Position numbers and translations under genes: made by a program. This document shows, piece after piece, positions 1 to 51,015 of a stretch of 64,000 bases of DNA (position 1 is the first letter of the stretch; the number at the start of each line of letters is the position of its first letter). This DNA comes from Dromaius novaehollandiae (Eukaryota > Chordata > Aves > Casuariiformes > Dromaiidae): assembly GCF_036370855.1 (NCBI RefSeq), contig NC_088108.1:6471448-6535447 (forward strand), given 5' to 3'. The notes under the pieces were generated by a model. That model was not told the DNA's origin, did no database searches, and worked only from the letters and a program-made list of their open reading frames with translations.

Positions 1-1885
1 AAATTTGATGTAATACCAGGAATTCTTTCTAAACAGGATTTAATCCAATTCAAGGCATTTTGCGAATTTCTCATGTAAATGAATAAAACGAGATAAATTT
101 GACAGTGTCTGGGGGTAGGAAAGAGTGTTTGTGTGCGCGCGTGTGTATTTCACAGCCAGGCCTGGAAGAGAGCCAGAAAGCAGTCTGTCAATTAGATCAT
201 GGGGCAAAACACTTCTGATTCAGGTTTGGGGGGGGGGGGGGGGTTTGGTGGGTTTTTTTTTTTTTTAATCAAATAGAGTTAAAATATTAGGAGAAGCCAT
301 TTGCTCTCTCTCTCCAATGAAAGTTTTGCTCTTTTAAAACAGGAAGAAAAAAAGAAAAAAACCGACACATCATTCTTACTTTTCTTCTTGAGGTATGCAT
401 GTTTGTACCTTAACTTCAGAATATATCTTCAGGTGACTGAGCTGGAGGAGAAGGTATGATGGTTTTATCTTACAAGTCACAGCTATGACAATACAATGAA
501 AAAAATCTATAAATTGCAACAAACTTCTGTACAACACAATTCCTGCAGCCCTGAAATAACAACAGTCTGCACAAACAATGGACTTCAAACTATCTGAATA
601 TATACAGGTCACGATTTCCCATCTTTCTGCCTAACAATTTCTCCCTCTAGACTTGGAAAATCTGAAGAGGTACACACAGTTTACTATTTAGAATGCTGTC
701 TACTTGCATCCTATCCTACTCCAAAACGTGTCAACAAGAAATTTAGTGCTATCTCTTAATATAAATGCAGTCATACTAGTAAACTGGAACACTGCCTCTA
801 TATTAGAGGGTGAACTGACTTAACTCTCCATTTTATATCTATACTTTTAAATCAGTATACACAGCTTATTAGAGCTGTAGAGAAAAAATAATTTAATTTT
901 GTTCCCTGACTAACCACTCTGCTGAGGTCAGTGTAGAGCACAGAGCAGGAATGTTTCAAAAGCTAGTAAGTTTAAAAAAAAAAAAAATCGGATGTTCACA
1001 TTGGACTTTATCTCTACTCCCTCCCTCTCCAGTCTAAGCTAAATGTCAATAACCATTTTGTTCAAAGGTAGGTCAGAACAGTGGATGAAATATCTATTTT
1101 AGCCTAGATGTTACATGGCTTTTTGAAATAGTTTCAACCTGATGTTTTTCCAGTCACTCAAATAAAAACATCTCCAAAGCTTTAAGATACAATGGGACCA
1201 AGTCAGATATTAATCCGCAGCAGCTTAGAAATATAGTAGTCAAGTTAAAACATAATTTTTGTTTACAATTTTTGTTGTTACAAATATTGTCACAAGTTAC
1301 TGTTGTTCTCCAATATTTTCAACCAGCTTAATGAAAACACAGTAGAACCTCATTGTTTCACACTTGTCACTGGGAGATTCAGCATACATTTCTTCACTGT
1401 GACCATTTTACAACATTCAAGCACTGAGAATTAGCCAGGATGATGCACTTCAAGATATGCTCTGTTCTTATCAGTGGTGAGTTATAATTCAGCTTTATTT
1501 CCTGTCCTGGGATGTAAGTGTACTGATATTTAGTAGGAAAAAAAAGTCATAAAACGAGGTAGCACTGACACTCTCTTTGCTGGAATGTGGACAGATCCTG
1601 GGCTTAATTTTAAAGGGTGGCTTAGCAAGATTCTACTGTAATCTACACAAAATGTATAAAACACGAACCATTTCCAGAATAAGGCCACTAATTTTGCCAT
1701 TGGCAATTAACAGTGAGAAACAGCAGTTAAAAGAAAAAACACTCACTTGATTACAGAGGTGTTTTTGAGGCAATAAACTGTGGGAAGAAGTATAAACACA
1801 CAGTCCTCTCATCCCTCCTCTTTCTTTTCCAGTATGAGTTTAGGTGTCTCTGCTTCCTGTATGTACTATTCCCTGAGGAGAAATT
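1..1885 (-). other. Probable TMEM164 3'UTR and downstream flank
   Basis: AT-rich, with no convincing coding sequence on either strand. It directly follows the TMEM164 stop codon in transcript direction. Human TMEM164 has a long 3'UTR, so transcription probably continues some distance here; the true end cannot be fixed. A G16 run (228-243) and a T14 run (253-266) lie near the window edge. The short minus-strand open frame at 376-612 has no support. Confidence 0.5.
1494..1499 (-). terminator. Candidate proximal poly(A) signal for TMEM164
   Basis: A canonical AATAAA on the minus strand about 390 nt downstream of the TMEM164 stop. No strong GU-rich element follows it, so it may be an alternative or unused site. 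Confidence 0.3.
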
Positions 1886-42139
<40,254 letters not shown>

Positions 42140-42353
42140 GGTGGGATAGTGCCTCTTCTCCTCCCCGTCACTGTCCGGGAACAGGTAGGAGCAAGATGGA
42201 ATCAAAGCCAAAATGCTGTCGGGCTGACGAAACATGAAATGCAAGGACGTCCCCTCTGTTCCCTCCCGAGCTTCAGGAGAAGCCAGCAGCCCACAACAAG
42301 GCTAGATTTGGGGTTTTCCTCTTGACGCCAGGACGGTAACTGCAAGCAACAGC
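42140..42353 (-). other. TMEM164 5'UTR, exon part adjoining the start codon
   Basis: Lies directly upstream of the start in transcript direction. A strong acceptor (pyrimidine-rich, ccccttgcag) ends at 42354, so this exon may begin at 42353; a second acceptor-like cttgcag ends at 42340. A possible donor (CCGG|gtaagg) at 42550/42549 would end a short non-coding first exon, leaving a mini-intron of about 196 nt. An in-frame upstream ATG lies at 42235-42233. The splice model is inferred from signals only. Confidence 0.45.
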
Positions 42354-42662
42354 CTGCAAGGGGAGAGGAGTTACAGATGAACGGGGTCACTGCACAGCGG
42401 TGCCAGCCGCTCGCCCCGAGACCCGCTACCCTCCCAGCCCCGTTAACACCCTTCGCTCTCCCCCGCCGGAGCGTTACCGGACTGCCCTTCTCCTCGGCCG
42501 GCACTACCACGCGCCCCGCCCCGCCCCGCGGCCGCCTCTCTCCCCTTACCCGGCCCCCACGCCGTCCTGCGCCGGGCTCCTCGGCTCGCTGCCCTCGGCC
42601 TCGGCCTCCCCCGCCTGCGCGCCCTGCTCCCCCTGCCCCGCGGGGCCGCGCGACAGCCTCCG

Positions 42663-42745
42663 GGCGCCGAACGGCCGCTGCCCGGGCACCCCACGGCCGC
42701 TGATTGGGCGCCGAACGGCCGCTGATTGGGCGCCGATTGGACGCC
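42663..42745 (-). repeat. 22-bp GC-rich tandem repeat carrying CCAAT boxes
   Basis: About four units of the form ggcgccgaacggccgctgat (then tg) are arranged head to tail, the first and last diverged. The TGATTGG parts give CCAAT boxes on the TMEM164 strand. The three CCAAT sites are spaced 22 and 11 bp, that is about two turns and one turn of the helix. NF-Y binding is the natural expectation for such sites in TATA-less promoters; that is an inference. Confidence 0.75.
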
Positions 42746-43019
42746 GAGCGGCCCCTCGCCCAGCGGTCCCCCTCGCCAGCGGCCCCTCGCCCGCGCGCCC
42801 AACGGCTCCTCGCCCGCGCGCCGCGATCGGCGCCCTCAGGGCAGCGGCCCGGTACCTCAGGCAGCGGGAGCGGATCTCGGCTCCGTGAGGGAGCGCGGCT
42901 CAGAGGCAGGCCCGGCGCCCCCAGCCATGGGGCTGGCCTTGGCGGGCGGGCCGGGGAAGGAGGAAGCAGCGCTCCCCTCAGCGGCGGCGCTTACAAGCCC
43001 GAGCGGGCGGGCTGTGCCC

Positions 43020-43037
43020 CACCACCACCACCACCAC
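43020..43037 (+). repeat. (CCA)n trinucleotide repeat
   Basis: About six CAC/CCA units inside the CpG island. Confidence 0.9.
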
Positions 43038-43648
43038 GTCCCGCGGCGCTCCCAGCCCCTTCCCAGGGCCGTAGCATCACCCCACTGACGTGCCTGACTC
43101 GCACCGAAAAATGGACGAGCCCCCCAGATTGGCTGCGCTCGCCCGTCCGCTCCTCCCTCCGCCTCGGCTGCTCCCGCCTCTCGCGGCTGCCTTATCTACC
43201 CGCCTCCTCCCATCTCCTTCGCTGCTACTTCTTCCTCTTCGTCCTCTGCTAGGTGTCTCTTGCTTTCCTTCCTCTCTTGCTTTCCCCTTCCTCTGCTTCC
43301 TCCTGCCTGTTGCTTCTGCTTTCTCTCAGCTGCCTCCCTTTCCTCCTCCCTCTCGAAACCAGCCTCCATGAGACACCCGAGGGTTGTTCTGGTGTCCTCA
43401 CTCGACCCAGCTCCCCTCTGTTCAGTCGGCAGAGAGGAAGTAAAAGAGCCAAAAATAGTTTTTTTCTGTGCTGCTAGGGCTCTGGCTCCTGCACTGCTGG
43501 CTTTTGTGGAGCCGGGTGCTCATAATCACAAGGCTGTTTGCTGAACTGATTCAACAAGCAGCGTTAACTTGATAAACTAGTTTTGCAAGTGCTGTTGCAG
43601 CAAGTATTAGTCAAGAAACTGCAGTGGCCTGCTTCCTTCTGGCACAAT

Positions 43649-43701
43649 ATGGAAGGCCAAACTTCAGAGGGGCCTCACCGTAGTCCCTGTCTGCATGCAT
43701 G
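43649..43701 (+). CDS. Candidate novel gene, coding exon 1 (start)
   Basis: An ATG in a strong Kozak context (A at -3, G at +4) begins MEGQTSEGPHRSPCLHA and leaves two bases (TG). It is closed by a very good donor (ATG|gtgagta). An in-frame TAA at 43565-43567 limits the frame upstream. The exon lies about 470 nt beyond the CpG island, on the strand opposite TMEM164, so its transcript could start in the island. I recognise no family, and the call rests on the fit with the four exons downstream. Confidence 0.35.
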
Positions 43702-45166
43702 GTGAGTACATGCAGTCAATTGTACGTGGAAATTGTGGTCACATGCAATGTGTACAGTAGAGATGCCACTGATATGTGTGCATAAATGATTTACATGCAT
43801 ACCTGCAGAACTGAGTCTTTGCAGACAGAGGCCAGGTTTGGTTCTTGGAGTTGACTGGTTTATGGTTTTGTGAAGTAAATGTACTGCAAATATGCAATTC
43901 TGTTTCTATCTGAAGGACAAAGGCAGATGAAGATCTAGGTAGAATAGTGGATTAAGGAGATATTGTCAAGGTAGTTAGAACTGTAAGTGGATACACCCTG
44001 ACAGCTGTCTCACTTTATAGGTTTCATTTCAGGGAGCCTGCCCATTGCCTGGGTGCAACTAGTCATTTCTTGTTCAGTAGGGCACTATATAATGCGTGTT
44101 GTACTGGGAACAGTTTGTATTACTGTTTCATTACTGTCTGTGTGTGACAATTATTATAGTGCAACAGTAAATCTAGAGTGCTCAGTTTATCAGAAATGCA
44201 TGCATTTTATTTTGGGAGCGTGCATTATTACAAGTGGGGGAAACAGACAGACTTCTTCACATATATTTAATGAAAAAAATAGCCCACGTTTCAAAGACTA
44301 TAGTTATTGCATGTTTCTGGTTATTGTTAAACTATCAGTCCTCAAGGATATTCTGAGGACTGTCTACACTAACTACACTGATATATCTTCTGGAACAGTT
44401 TCTATTCCAGAGACATTTATACTATATGGACTCTTGAATTTCAGCACTCACTATGACTTTTAATGCATGTAGGCAAGTAATCCAATTTCTTGTCAAAATT
44501 TCACAATTGTCAAATGGCAATAATAATGCCTACATTGCAAGGATATGAGAAGTGAAAATCGCATCTGAAGGAAAAAAACATTTATGAGTAGAAAAACTCA
44601 TTTTTTCCTATAGATATATATTCTACATTCTCTTACCTCAATATTCGCAGTTCCCCGCTTCTCCCCACACAACCCCAACTCCCACCTGATTCCTTTTTGT
44701 ACCTCTAAGTGTTATCAGCCTCAGAGGCCTGAAATCCTAAAGGAAAGTCCCAACAATCTCCTGCCTCCACAGACTTTCTACATTTTCAGTTTTCTTACTA
44801 GACGCCCCTCAAAAGTGAAGAGGTCTAGTAGCTCAGCAGTGTAGTGGATAACAATACTTCATGCCTCTGTGTGTTTTGAGAAACTACTGGCTACTCCAAA
44901 CCGGCATTCCAGCTCGGGCTAGTTCAACAATATAAATGCATCCATGGGCTTGTCACCAGCCCATCAAAACAGATCATTGCTATACTCATGTTCTGGTCTT
45001 TTCCTCATTTGCTCACACATTTAGATCTCTTGCATGTACCCAGTTATCAGGAAAAGGGTTCAGAGATCACAAGTGCATAAGATGCATTTCTTTGTGAAAG
45101 CAATCTAAAGAAATTGCTGTATCTGAGGTAAGAATGCCTGACAATATATTGCTCTTCTGATCATAG
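43702..45166 (+). other. Candidate intron or upstream intergenic DNA
   Basis: AT-rich. It contains a plus-strand open frame of 136 codons beginning at a GTG (44053-44463) that looks like chance, and a MIR-like tail (44505-44580). Nothing else is supported. Confidence 0.5.
44505..44580 (+). repeat. MIR-like tail relic
   Basis: The sequence tgtcaaatggcaataataat, then gcctacattgcaaggatatg, parallels the 3' part of MIR (ctgtaaaatggg aataataatacctacc). Strongly diverged. Confidence 0.4.
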
Positions 45167-45236
45167 GTCACTGTCACCTCACAGAAGAGTTCGGGAAATG
45201 CGAATTCCCAGAAGCAGACCACAGACGCTGCAAAAG
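45167..45236 (+). CDS. Candidate novel gene, coding exon 2
   Basis: A 70-nt segment between acceptor gctcttctgatcatag and donor AAAAG|gtgaga. Its first base completes Trp with the previous exon, and 23 codons follow (opening SLSPHRRVREMRIPRSRPQT), ending in phase 0. The peptide is rich in Arg and Ser. A second acceptor (cactgtcacctcacag) ends at 45184 and would change the phase. Evidence is splice signals and phase only. Confidence 0.35.
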
Positions 45237-47799
45237 GTGAGAGACAAGAGGAAACACAGATGCAAGATACAAGGCTGTCTGCCATTGCTTCTAGCAGTAG
45301 TAGCTGTTCTACTGTATGTGGTTAAGGGAGTGGAAAGAGATGGGTCTGTTCCAGGTTGTTCAGAGCAGCAGATGATCCAATTGGTGGACCCCATGAGAGA
45401 AAATAATCTGTGCTTGTGTTTATAAACAGTATTCTTATGTTTTAGAAATAGGGAAAGAAAAGAACTACCAAACTATTGGCATTAGTGCTAGTTCTTGTTG
45501 GGGGGATCTTGTTAGGATTGTTAAATATAGAAACCTTGCAATAAAGGTTGCAATAAATCTTTGGAGAAAGAATATATATATTTAATATATAAAAGTAATA
45601 TGTTATTTATATAACATTCAGAATCATAAAGTAAAGAAAGGAAATAAATCATACAGTCACAGTGCATAAGAACCAGGTGAAACACGTTCAAATGTTCAAG
45701 ACTGATCCACTTAATTATTGATTACTCAATTTGTTTATTATTGTCATTTAGATCAGAATAGCTTAGATCTTAATCTTAGCAGTGGATTAATGAGAAATCC
45801 ATTAGAACAGGAAAGTGGAGCTACAAGAGACTGCTATAGTCTCTTTCAAGATTTAATAAGTGAAAATTTAACAGCGGTGGCAAAATAGTTTGTTTCTTAA
45901 CATGTATAAAGAGGATTTTTTTAATAATAAATTTAATTCTATCAGCAAAACTTCGAGTTTACTAAGGGCTTGTCTTACGTAATATCGATATGAATACATA
46001 AGAGGCTTCCTAAAACCAAGAGTCTTTTTTAAACAGATGATTTCAGCAAGTGTGTTGCAAGAAGGATTTATCACTGTATGGATTATTTCTACGTGAATAC
46101 ACAGAAACACCTGTTGGGTTTCAGTTAAAGTGTGTAGTCAGCAAGTTGATGCTCTCCCAAAATTTAAATAGTAACATTTAAAAATATAATGTAGTAAGTT
46201 CACTATTTAATTGAACATGGCCTCCTTTGAAAGCACACAAACATTGCCAAGTTTTAGAATCTTAGAGTTTGATAGCTCTATTCTGCTTCCTCAACTTCAA
46301 AAGAGCTTTGCATCTCTCTACCGTTGATATGCATGATGCTTTGTTAACAAATCAGAGGATATTGTTCTATGGATGAATGCACATTCTTACGTAATAAGGC
46401 ATAAAAACTAAAAAAAATAGCTATTAATAATAGAGTAATAGGCCAGACAAGAAAGTAATTCTTTTTAGATACTGACATACTAATTCAGGGGGAATAAGAG
46501 ACATTGGAACTCTTAAAATAAGATCAAAATGATGACTTAACTAGCATGAATAGTTCCATATAATTAATGGATATTTTAACAGAAAACCAGAATATTAATA
46601 TAAGAGGATATTAATATATCCTTATTCAAATAAGGATAGGAAAAGGGAGGATGTTTTGCTTTGCTTTGTTATAGCAAAAAAACATACATTGTTCTGGGGT
46701 GCAGAATGTGTCATAAATTAGACTTGTGACAATATACATGATAATAAAAGGAGAGAAGCACATGACAGCAAGGTGAGCTTACCTAAGATAACAAGGTGGA
46801 TGGTTATTTTAAGATCAACTAGCTGAAGTGAAAAACTTAGTAGTAATAAGGCATTTTAACTACTTGGATATCTATTTGGAAAAGAACATGAACAAGCCAC
46901 AAGAATACGAGGAATTGGTCAATTTGCTTGGTTTTGTTACAGGGAATGCAGAAAACAACTAGAAATAAGGCTCTTAGCTCAGTTCTAACCAGTGAGGAAG
47001 ACCTGGCTGAGAATGTGAAAGTAGGCAGTGTTTTGTGTGAGAGCATTTACAAAATGAGAGTTTGTTGTCTGTAGAAAAGGAAGGAAAGATAACAGCTAAA
47101 AGAGACTTCAGGAAAGCTTTGAAACTTAGGGAATTAATAGCTAAGATCTCATAGGAAGGAAGTGTAAGGAAATAAGGAGCTAAGAAGAGGGACAGTTCTT
47201 CAGAAAAATAATTCTAAGGGCACGTTTATCCCAATTTTGAGTAGAATAGGGATAATAGTAAGGTTAGCTTGACTACAACATGAGCTCACTATTTACCTTA
47301 AGCATGAAAAGAAAATATAAATTAAGACAGGTCAGACTACTAAGTATAAAGACCAAAAGACTAAAAAGAGGTCATGAGAGGATTGAACTATCAGGAGACA
47401 TCAAAGATAACACAAATTATTCTGTATTAGTAATAAGAAGAAGACAGAGAAGAGGATTAATACCCTACTCAATAGAGAAGAAAATCTGTCAACAAATGAT
47501 AAAGGCAACAATTACTTTAGCTTTCTTTATCAGACTTCATAAAAAGATCACCTGCAAGCAGATAGTTAGGACAGGTGATGCCAAGATCTTAGCCCAGAAT
47601 GGGAAAAGAACAGATTAGGAGCACTCATACAGTTTGAAAACATCTGACTTATCTGCGTCTGATCAATATCATGCAAGGACAATTAAAGAATTGACTGATT
47701 TAATATCAGAACCATAAACAATTATATCTAATAGCTCTAGGAAGATGAATGAGATGCTGAAAAACAGAAGCAGCAACTGTAAACTGCTCTTATTAAAGA

Positions 47800-48330
47800 G
47801 GGAGGCAAGAGCCGAGAAATACAGATTGGTCAATTAAATTAATTTCAATCCCCAGAAAAATTCTGGAACAATTAATCACACAAACTATTATTAGCACCTA
47901 GATGATAACCAGGGAACAAGAGCAATCACCATGGACGTGTCATAAATCATGCCAGAAAACTTGATTTTTTTTCTTCCAGTACAGAACAGGTTTTCGAGAA
48001 AGGATAGAAGCAGATGACCTGTTATCACATGAGTGTCAAAAACTTAATTAAAACTGACGTTTTCATTGAAAAGTTAAAGAAATATGGTCAAGATAAATCT
48101 GTTATAAGGGCTATACAGATCTGGTTGGATAGTCAGCAATAGTTCACACTCAAACAGTAAGAATATATTGCTGAATTCCTAGAGTTTGTATTTAGTCTGG
48201 TTCTGGTTGGTATTTTTATTAACAATGTAGATGGTGGAATCGAGAATATGGTTATTAATCTTGTAGGTGACACGAAGCTGGCAGAATTAAATTTTAAAAT
48301 AGTCTCTACAATTGTGAAAAATGCTGTTTA
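47800..48330 (+). repeat. CR1-type LINE, degraded reverse-transcriptase region
   Basis: Ordered landmarks of a CR1-like ORF2 reverse transcriptase are visible: a ttctggaacaattaatcac block, a catgccagaaaacttgattt block, a gacctgttatcacatgag block, an agaaatatggtcaagataaa block, ctggttggtatttttattaa (from LFNIFIND), and gtaggtgacacgaagctggc. The last corresponds to the FADDTKL motif but now reads LVGDTKL, so one catalytic Asp is lost. There are many stops and frameshifts. It is a dead ancient copy; the open frame upstream (47280-47618) may belong to it but is unrecognisable. Confidence 0.7.
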
Positions 48331-48439
48331 AGAAAATAACAAGGAACATATTCAATAAGAACAAGTTGCATCATAGCTCAGCACTTCGTAGTAGTATAAG
48401 CCAGCTGGTATAAACCATGACTGCCTTTCCTCTTCCCCT

Positions 48440-48660
48440 TGCTACTCATTTTCTCTCACACTGCCTCATGCTAGCGTAAGTTTTTCTGGAGCTATGTGGT
48501 TGTCTATATAAGGAAACTGATTCACATTACCATTATCATCTCAGAGAGTTAACTGTAATCTGGAGCACTTCCCTGATCTATTTGATCCTATGTTGGGTTA
48601 TGGTGATGGATGAGATGACCTCTCTAGATGTCTTAACAGCTCTGTTTTTCTGCGATTATC
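48440..48660 (+). repeat. CR1-like 3' tail relic
   Basis: The sequence ggatgagatgacctctctag, then atgtcttaacagctctgttt, resembles the CR1 3' end (an actagatgacctctagaggtcccttccagc type). It lies just beyond the reverse-transcriptase piece on the same strand and could be the end of the same insertion. Confidence 0.4.
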
Positions 48661-48789
48661 CCCTCATTAAAAAGAAGGAGTATATTTGATATAAAATTGA
48701 CATACTAGAATGATTTTTTCTTTTTGGAACAGCACAATATTGTTGATTCTTGTACAGATATTGATCCATTGTAAATTCAAGAGATCTGT

Positions 48790-48892
48790 GTTCTCTGATC
48801 TTGATCTACTGGGTGGCTTAGGCATAGTTCCTTGATTTGCTCTGTTTCAGTTTCTTCAGCTTCTTTGAAAAGCACTTTGAAATCTGTGAAAA
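48790..48892 (+). repeat. MIR-like SINE relic
   Basis: Shows a diverged gtgacc..caagtca block, then ctctgtttcagtttcttcag and aaaagcactttgaaatctgt. The order suits a MIR core and tail. Confidence 0.45.
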
Positions 48893-49186
48893 AGAACAGA
48901 GTATTATTGAGAGACTGCTAAGCCATTGCTCTTTCCTGCTGTTTATTACCCATTTCTTCTCTTCCCTTCACTAAGTAATTTATGTTCTTTCTAAGATCCT
49001 TTGTAAACATATATATCGCATATGTCAATAGAAATGGTTCTCTAAAAGCGATAAATTCCTGTGACTAGGATGTTTGCACAAGAGCCTGAGGGTTGTTCTT
49101 GTATCTAACATGAGATTTTTTTTTTCTTTCTGTGATTTCTTAAAATATCAAAGTAGTGAAATCTAACGTTAATCCATCAAGAAATG

Positions 49187-49550
49187 CCAGGGCCCTGTGT
49201 GCACCAGTAGGCCCTAACTACCGTGAGCAGCTTTGTCTGGGACCTCTACCTCTACATGTTGTGGTTAGCCCTGAACCTGTGCTCAGCCCAGTCCCCCAGT
49301 TGTTGGCTGGACTTCCCTGACTGATCACGGAGCTGACTTGTCACCTCTCATTTCTCTGGTGATCACTGGACTGTCAACAGAACCTGTCACTGTCACCAAC
49401 CCTGTTCTACTTGCCTGACTTGGTGCTGTGGGATTGCACCCCTCTTGGCAAGGTCACTGCCTCTGTCTGTGCATGGTCACCCTTGGCTCCTGTGTTGCCT
49501 CCCTTCATAGAGCAGCCCCATTCTTGCTGACATAAACTGACTTCTAATTT
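49187..49550 (+). repeat. LTR-like CT-rich dispersed repeat, copy A
   Basis: A GC-richer island in AT-rich DNA, built of ctgac, ctgatcac and ctggactg motifs (for example ggtgatcactggactgtcaa). It shares these with copy B 1.2 kb downstream. The style resembles LTRs of old endogenous retroviruses of reptiles; no retroviral gene is seen nearby. The family is not identified. Confidence 0.4.
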
Positions 49551-50370
49551 TTTTTTTATTGTGAAATTGCTCCCACTCCAAAATAAAGCTCTATGGTTCT
49601 TTTCTAATTATTGCACTAATATATTGCTTGCAAATTCCCATTAAATTTTGTAAGTACAGAAGTAAAGGCAAAGCCTGAAGTCTGGCACATGGTAAATAAC
49701 AATCAATAACCATCAAAAGTTGAACTTCAAAGCAGAAGAACTAGAAGAATGAAGGATATTTTCCTTAATTTTTATTCAGTAGAGCATTTAAGTACAGGCT
49801 TATTTTCAGTCTGTCCTTAAATCTTCTGAATTTAAGTACATAAATTAAGAGCTTTCCTCTGTCAACATCTAGCTATATTTCTATACTTCGGAAATATGAT
49901 TCTAGACATCAGTATGTAGTTACACCTACAGGTTTACTAGAAACTGTGCATCCTTCTTGTCATGTAAAAATTATTATTTTTTTTAATAACAAAATAATAT
50001 TTTAAGCCTTGAAATAATGAGGAGTAATATTCCTGGGGAATAATTATACTTACAGTTATTGCTGAAGACATCAGCAAAGTTACATTAACAGTGAATCTAT
50101 AATTTATCATGCAAGATTATGCACAATGTAATAAAATTCTGATGATCAGTAGTTTATTAGATTCTTTGAGCTGATGGAAAAATCGATTATTTGGAGTGTC
50201 AGGATGAATGTTTAGTCCTTTGTGTATAATCCATGATATCTTATACAAAATGCAAAAACAGATGACCACATCTTTAGGAAAAAATCCATTAAATTGTGAG
50301 TACTAATGCTAAGACTTTTAAAAACAATGATCTGAGAGGGTCTGCCATTTTAGTAATGGTTGGAGCTGGC

Positions 50371-50870
50371 CCCAATTCTCAGGGCTCTGAGCACATTCCT
50401 CCCTTCCAGTTTTGTTGGCCAAGGAGTTTAGCTAGCTGTTCCCTCACTGATAAGAGCTGTTGTGAAGAAAGTTAGATGCAAGGGCCTGCACCTTCTTTCT
50501 TTTGTGAGCTGCTGTTTAAGCTGAAGCTTTATCACTGGCCCTCAGCTGTGCTACATCCTAGCTGTTCAGCAGCTGTGTTTGTGCCCAGTCTCTTACCTCC
50601 TTGATTCTGGCCCTGATGGGAATTCACTGGCTTGGTTTCCAGGCTTGATCTCAGATCTGCCTTGTCCGTGACTTGCTGGGTGATCACTGGGCTACACTTG
50701 ACCCTGATCACTGTCTCCAGAGCTGATCCTGACCCTGACTTGCTGGCTCATCCCTGAGCTCCTTATAGGTGAGGTCACTGCTGCCTACCTTGTTAGCACG
50801 CTCAGATCTTGGCTCACCATCCCTTGCAGAGCATCCAGGCCTTGCTGCCCACTGATACCAATCCATTATT
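50371..50870 (+). repeat. LTR-like CT-rich dispersed repeat, copy B
   Basis: Contains ttgattctggccctgatggg, gggtgatcactgggctacac and gctgatcctgaccctgactt, a motif style I associate with solo LTRs in turtle and crocodilian genomes. It is in the same orientation as copy A. Both are diverged, with no open coding content and no clear TG..CA ends or target duplications. Confidence 0.45.
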
Positions 50871-50907
50871 TTGGAGCTGATGCATCTCTTCAAAGCCCAG
50901 TAAGAAA

Positions 50908-51015
50908 GGTGGTATTTATTCCTATTTCACAAAAGAAACATGAAGCGCAATGTGATTGTGTCTTGTCTAAGTTCATATAAGAAGCCTGTGGCAATCAGGA
51001 GTTTAACTGAACCAA
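50908..51015 (-). repeat. MIR SINE relic (reverse)
   Basis: Reads ttcctatttcacaaaagaaa, catgaagcgcaatgtgattg, tcttgtctaagttcatataa, which is the reverse-complement MIR order (cccattttacagatgaggaaactgaggc, then cttgcccaaggtcacac). Confidence 0.65.

Larger units (their letters stand above)
42380..43180. promoter_or_regulatory. CpG-island promoter region, probably bidirectional
   Basis: An abrupt GC- and CpG-rich block in an otherwise AT-rich window, directly upstream of TMEM164. No TATA box is evident for TMEM164. CCAAT boxes read on the minus strand at 42703-42707, 42725-42729, 42736-42740 and 43128-43132, and a TGACGTG CRE-like site lies at 43086-43092. Transcription of TMEM164 probably begins between about 42550 and 42660. 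The plus-strand side leads to the candidate gene starting at 43649. Many long open frames here only reflect the lack of stop codons in GC-rich DNA. Confidence 0.8.

Noticed and set aside
42377-43544. Many long overlapping open frames on both strands (up to 182 codons)
   Set aside because: They lie in the CpG island, where GC-rich DNA lacks stop codons. The products are Pro/Arg/Ala-rich low complexity with no recognisable domain.
44053-44463. Plus-strand open frame of 136 codons
   Set aside because: It begins at GTG rather than ATG. An open frame of this length is expected about once or twice by chance in 64 kb of this composition. No family resemblance or splice signals.
47280-47618. Plus-strand Lys/Arg-rich open frame of 112 codons
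   Set aside because: Directly upstream of a decayed CR1 region and probably decayed repeat; no motif recognised.
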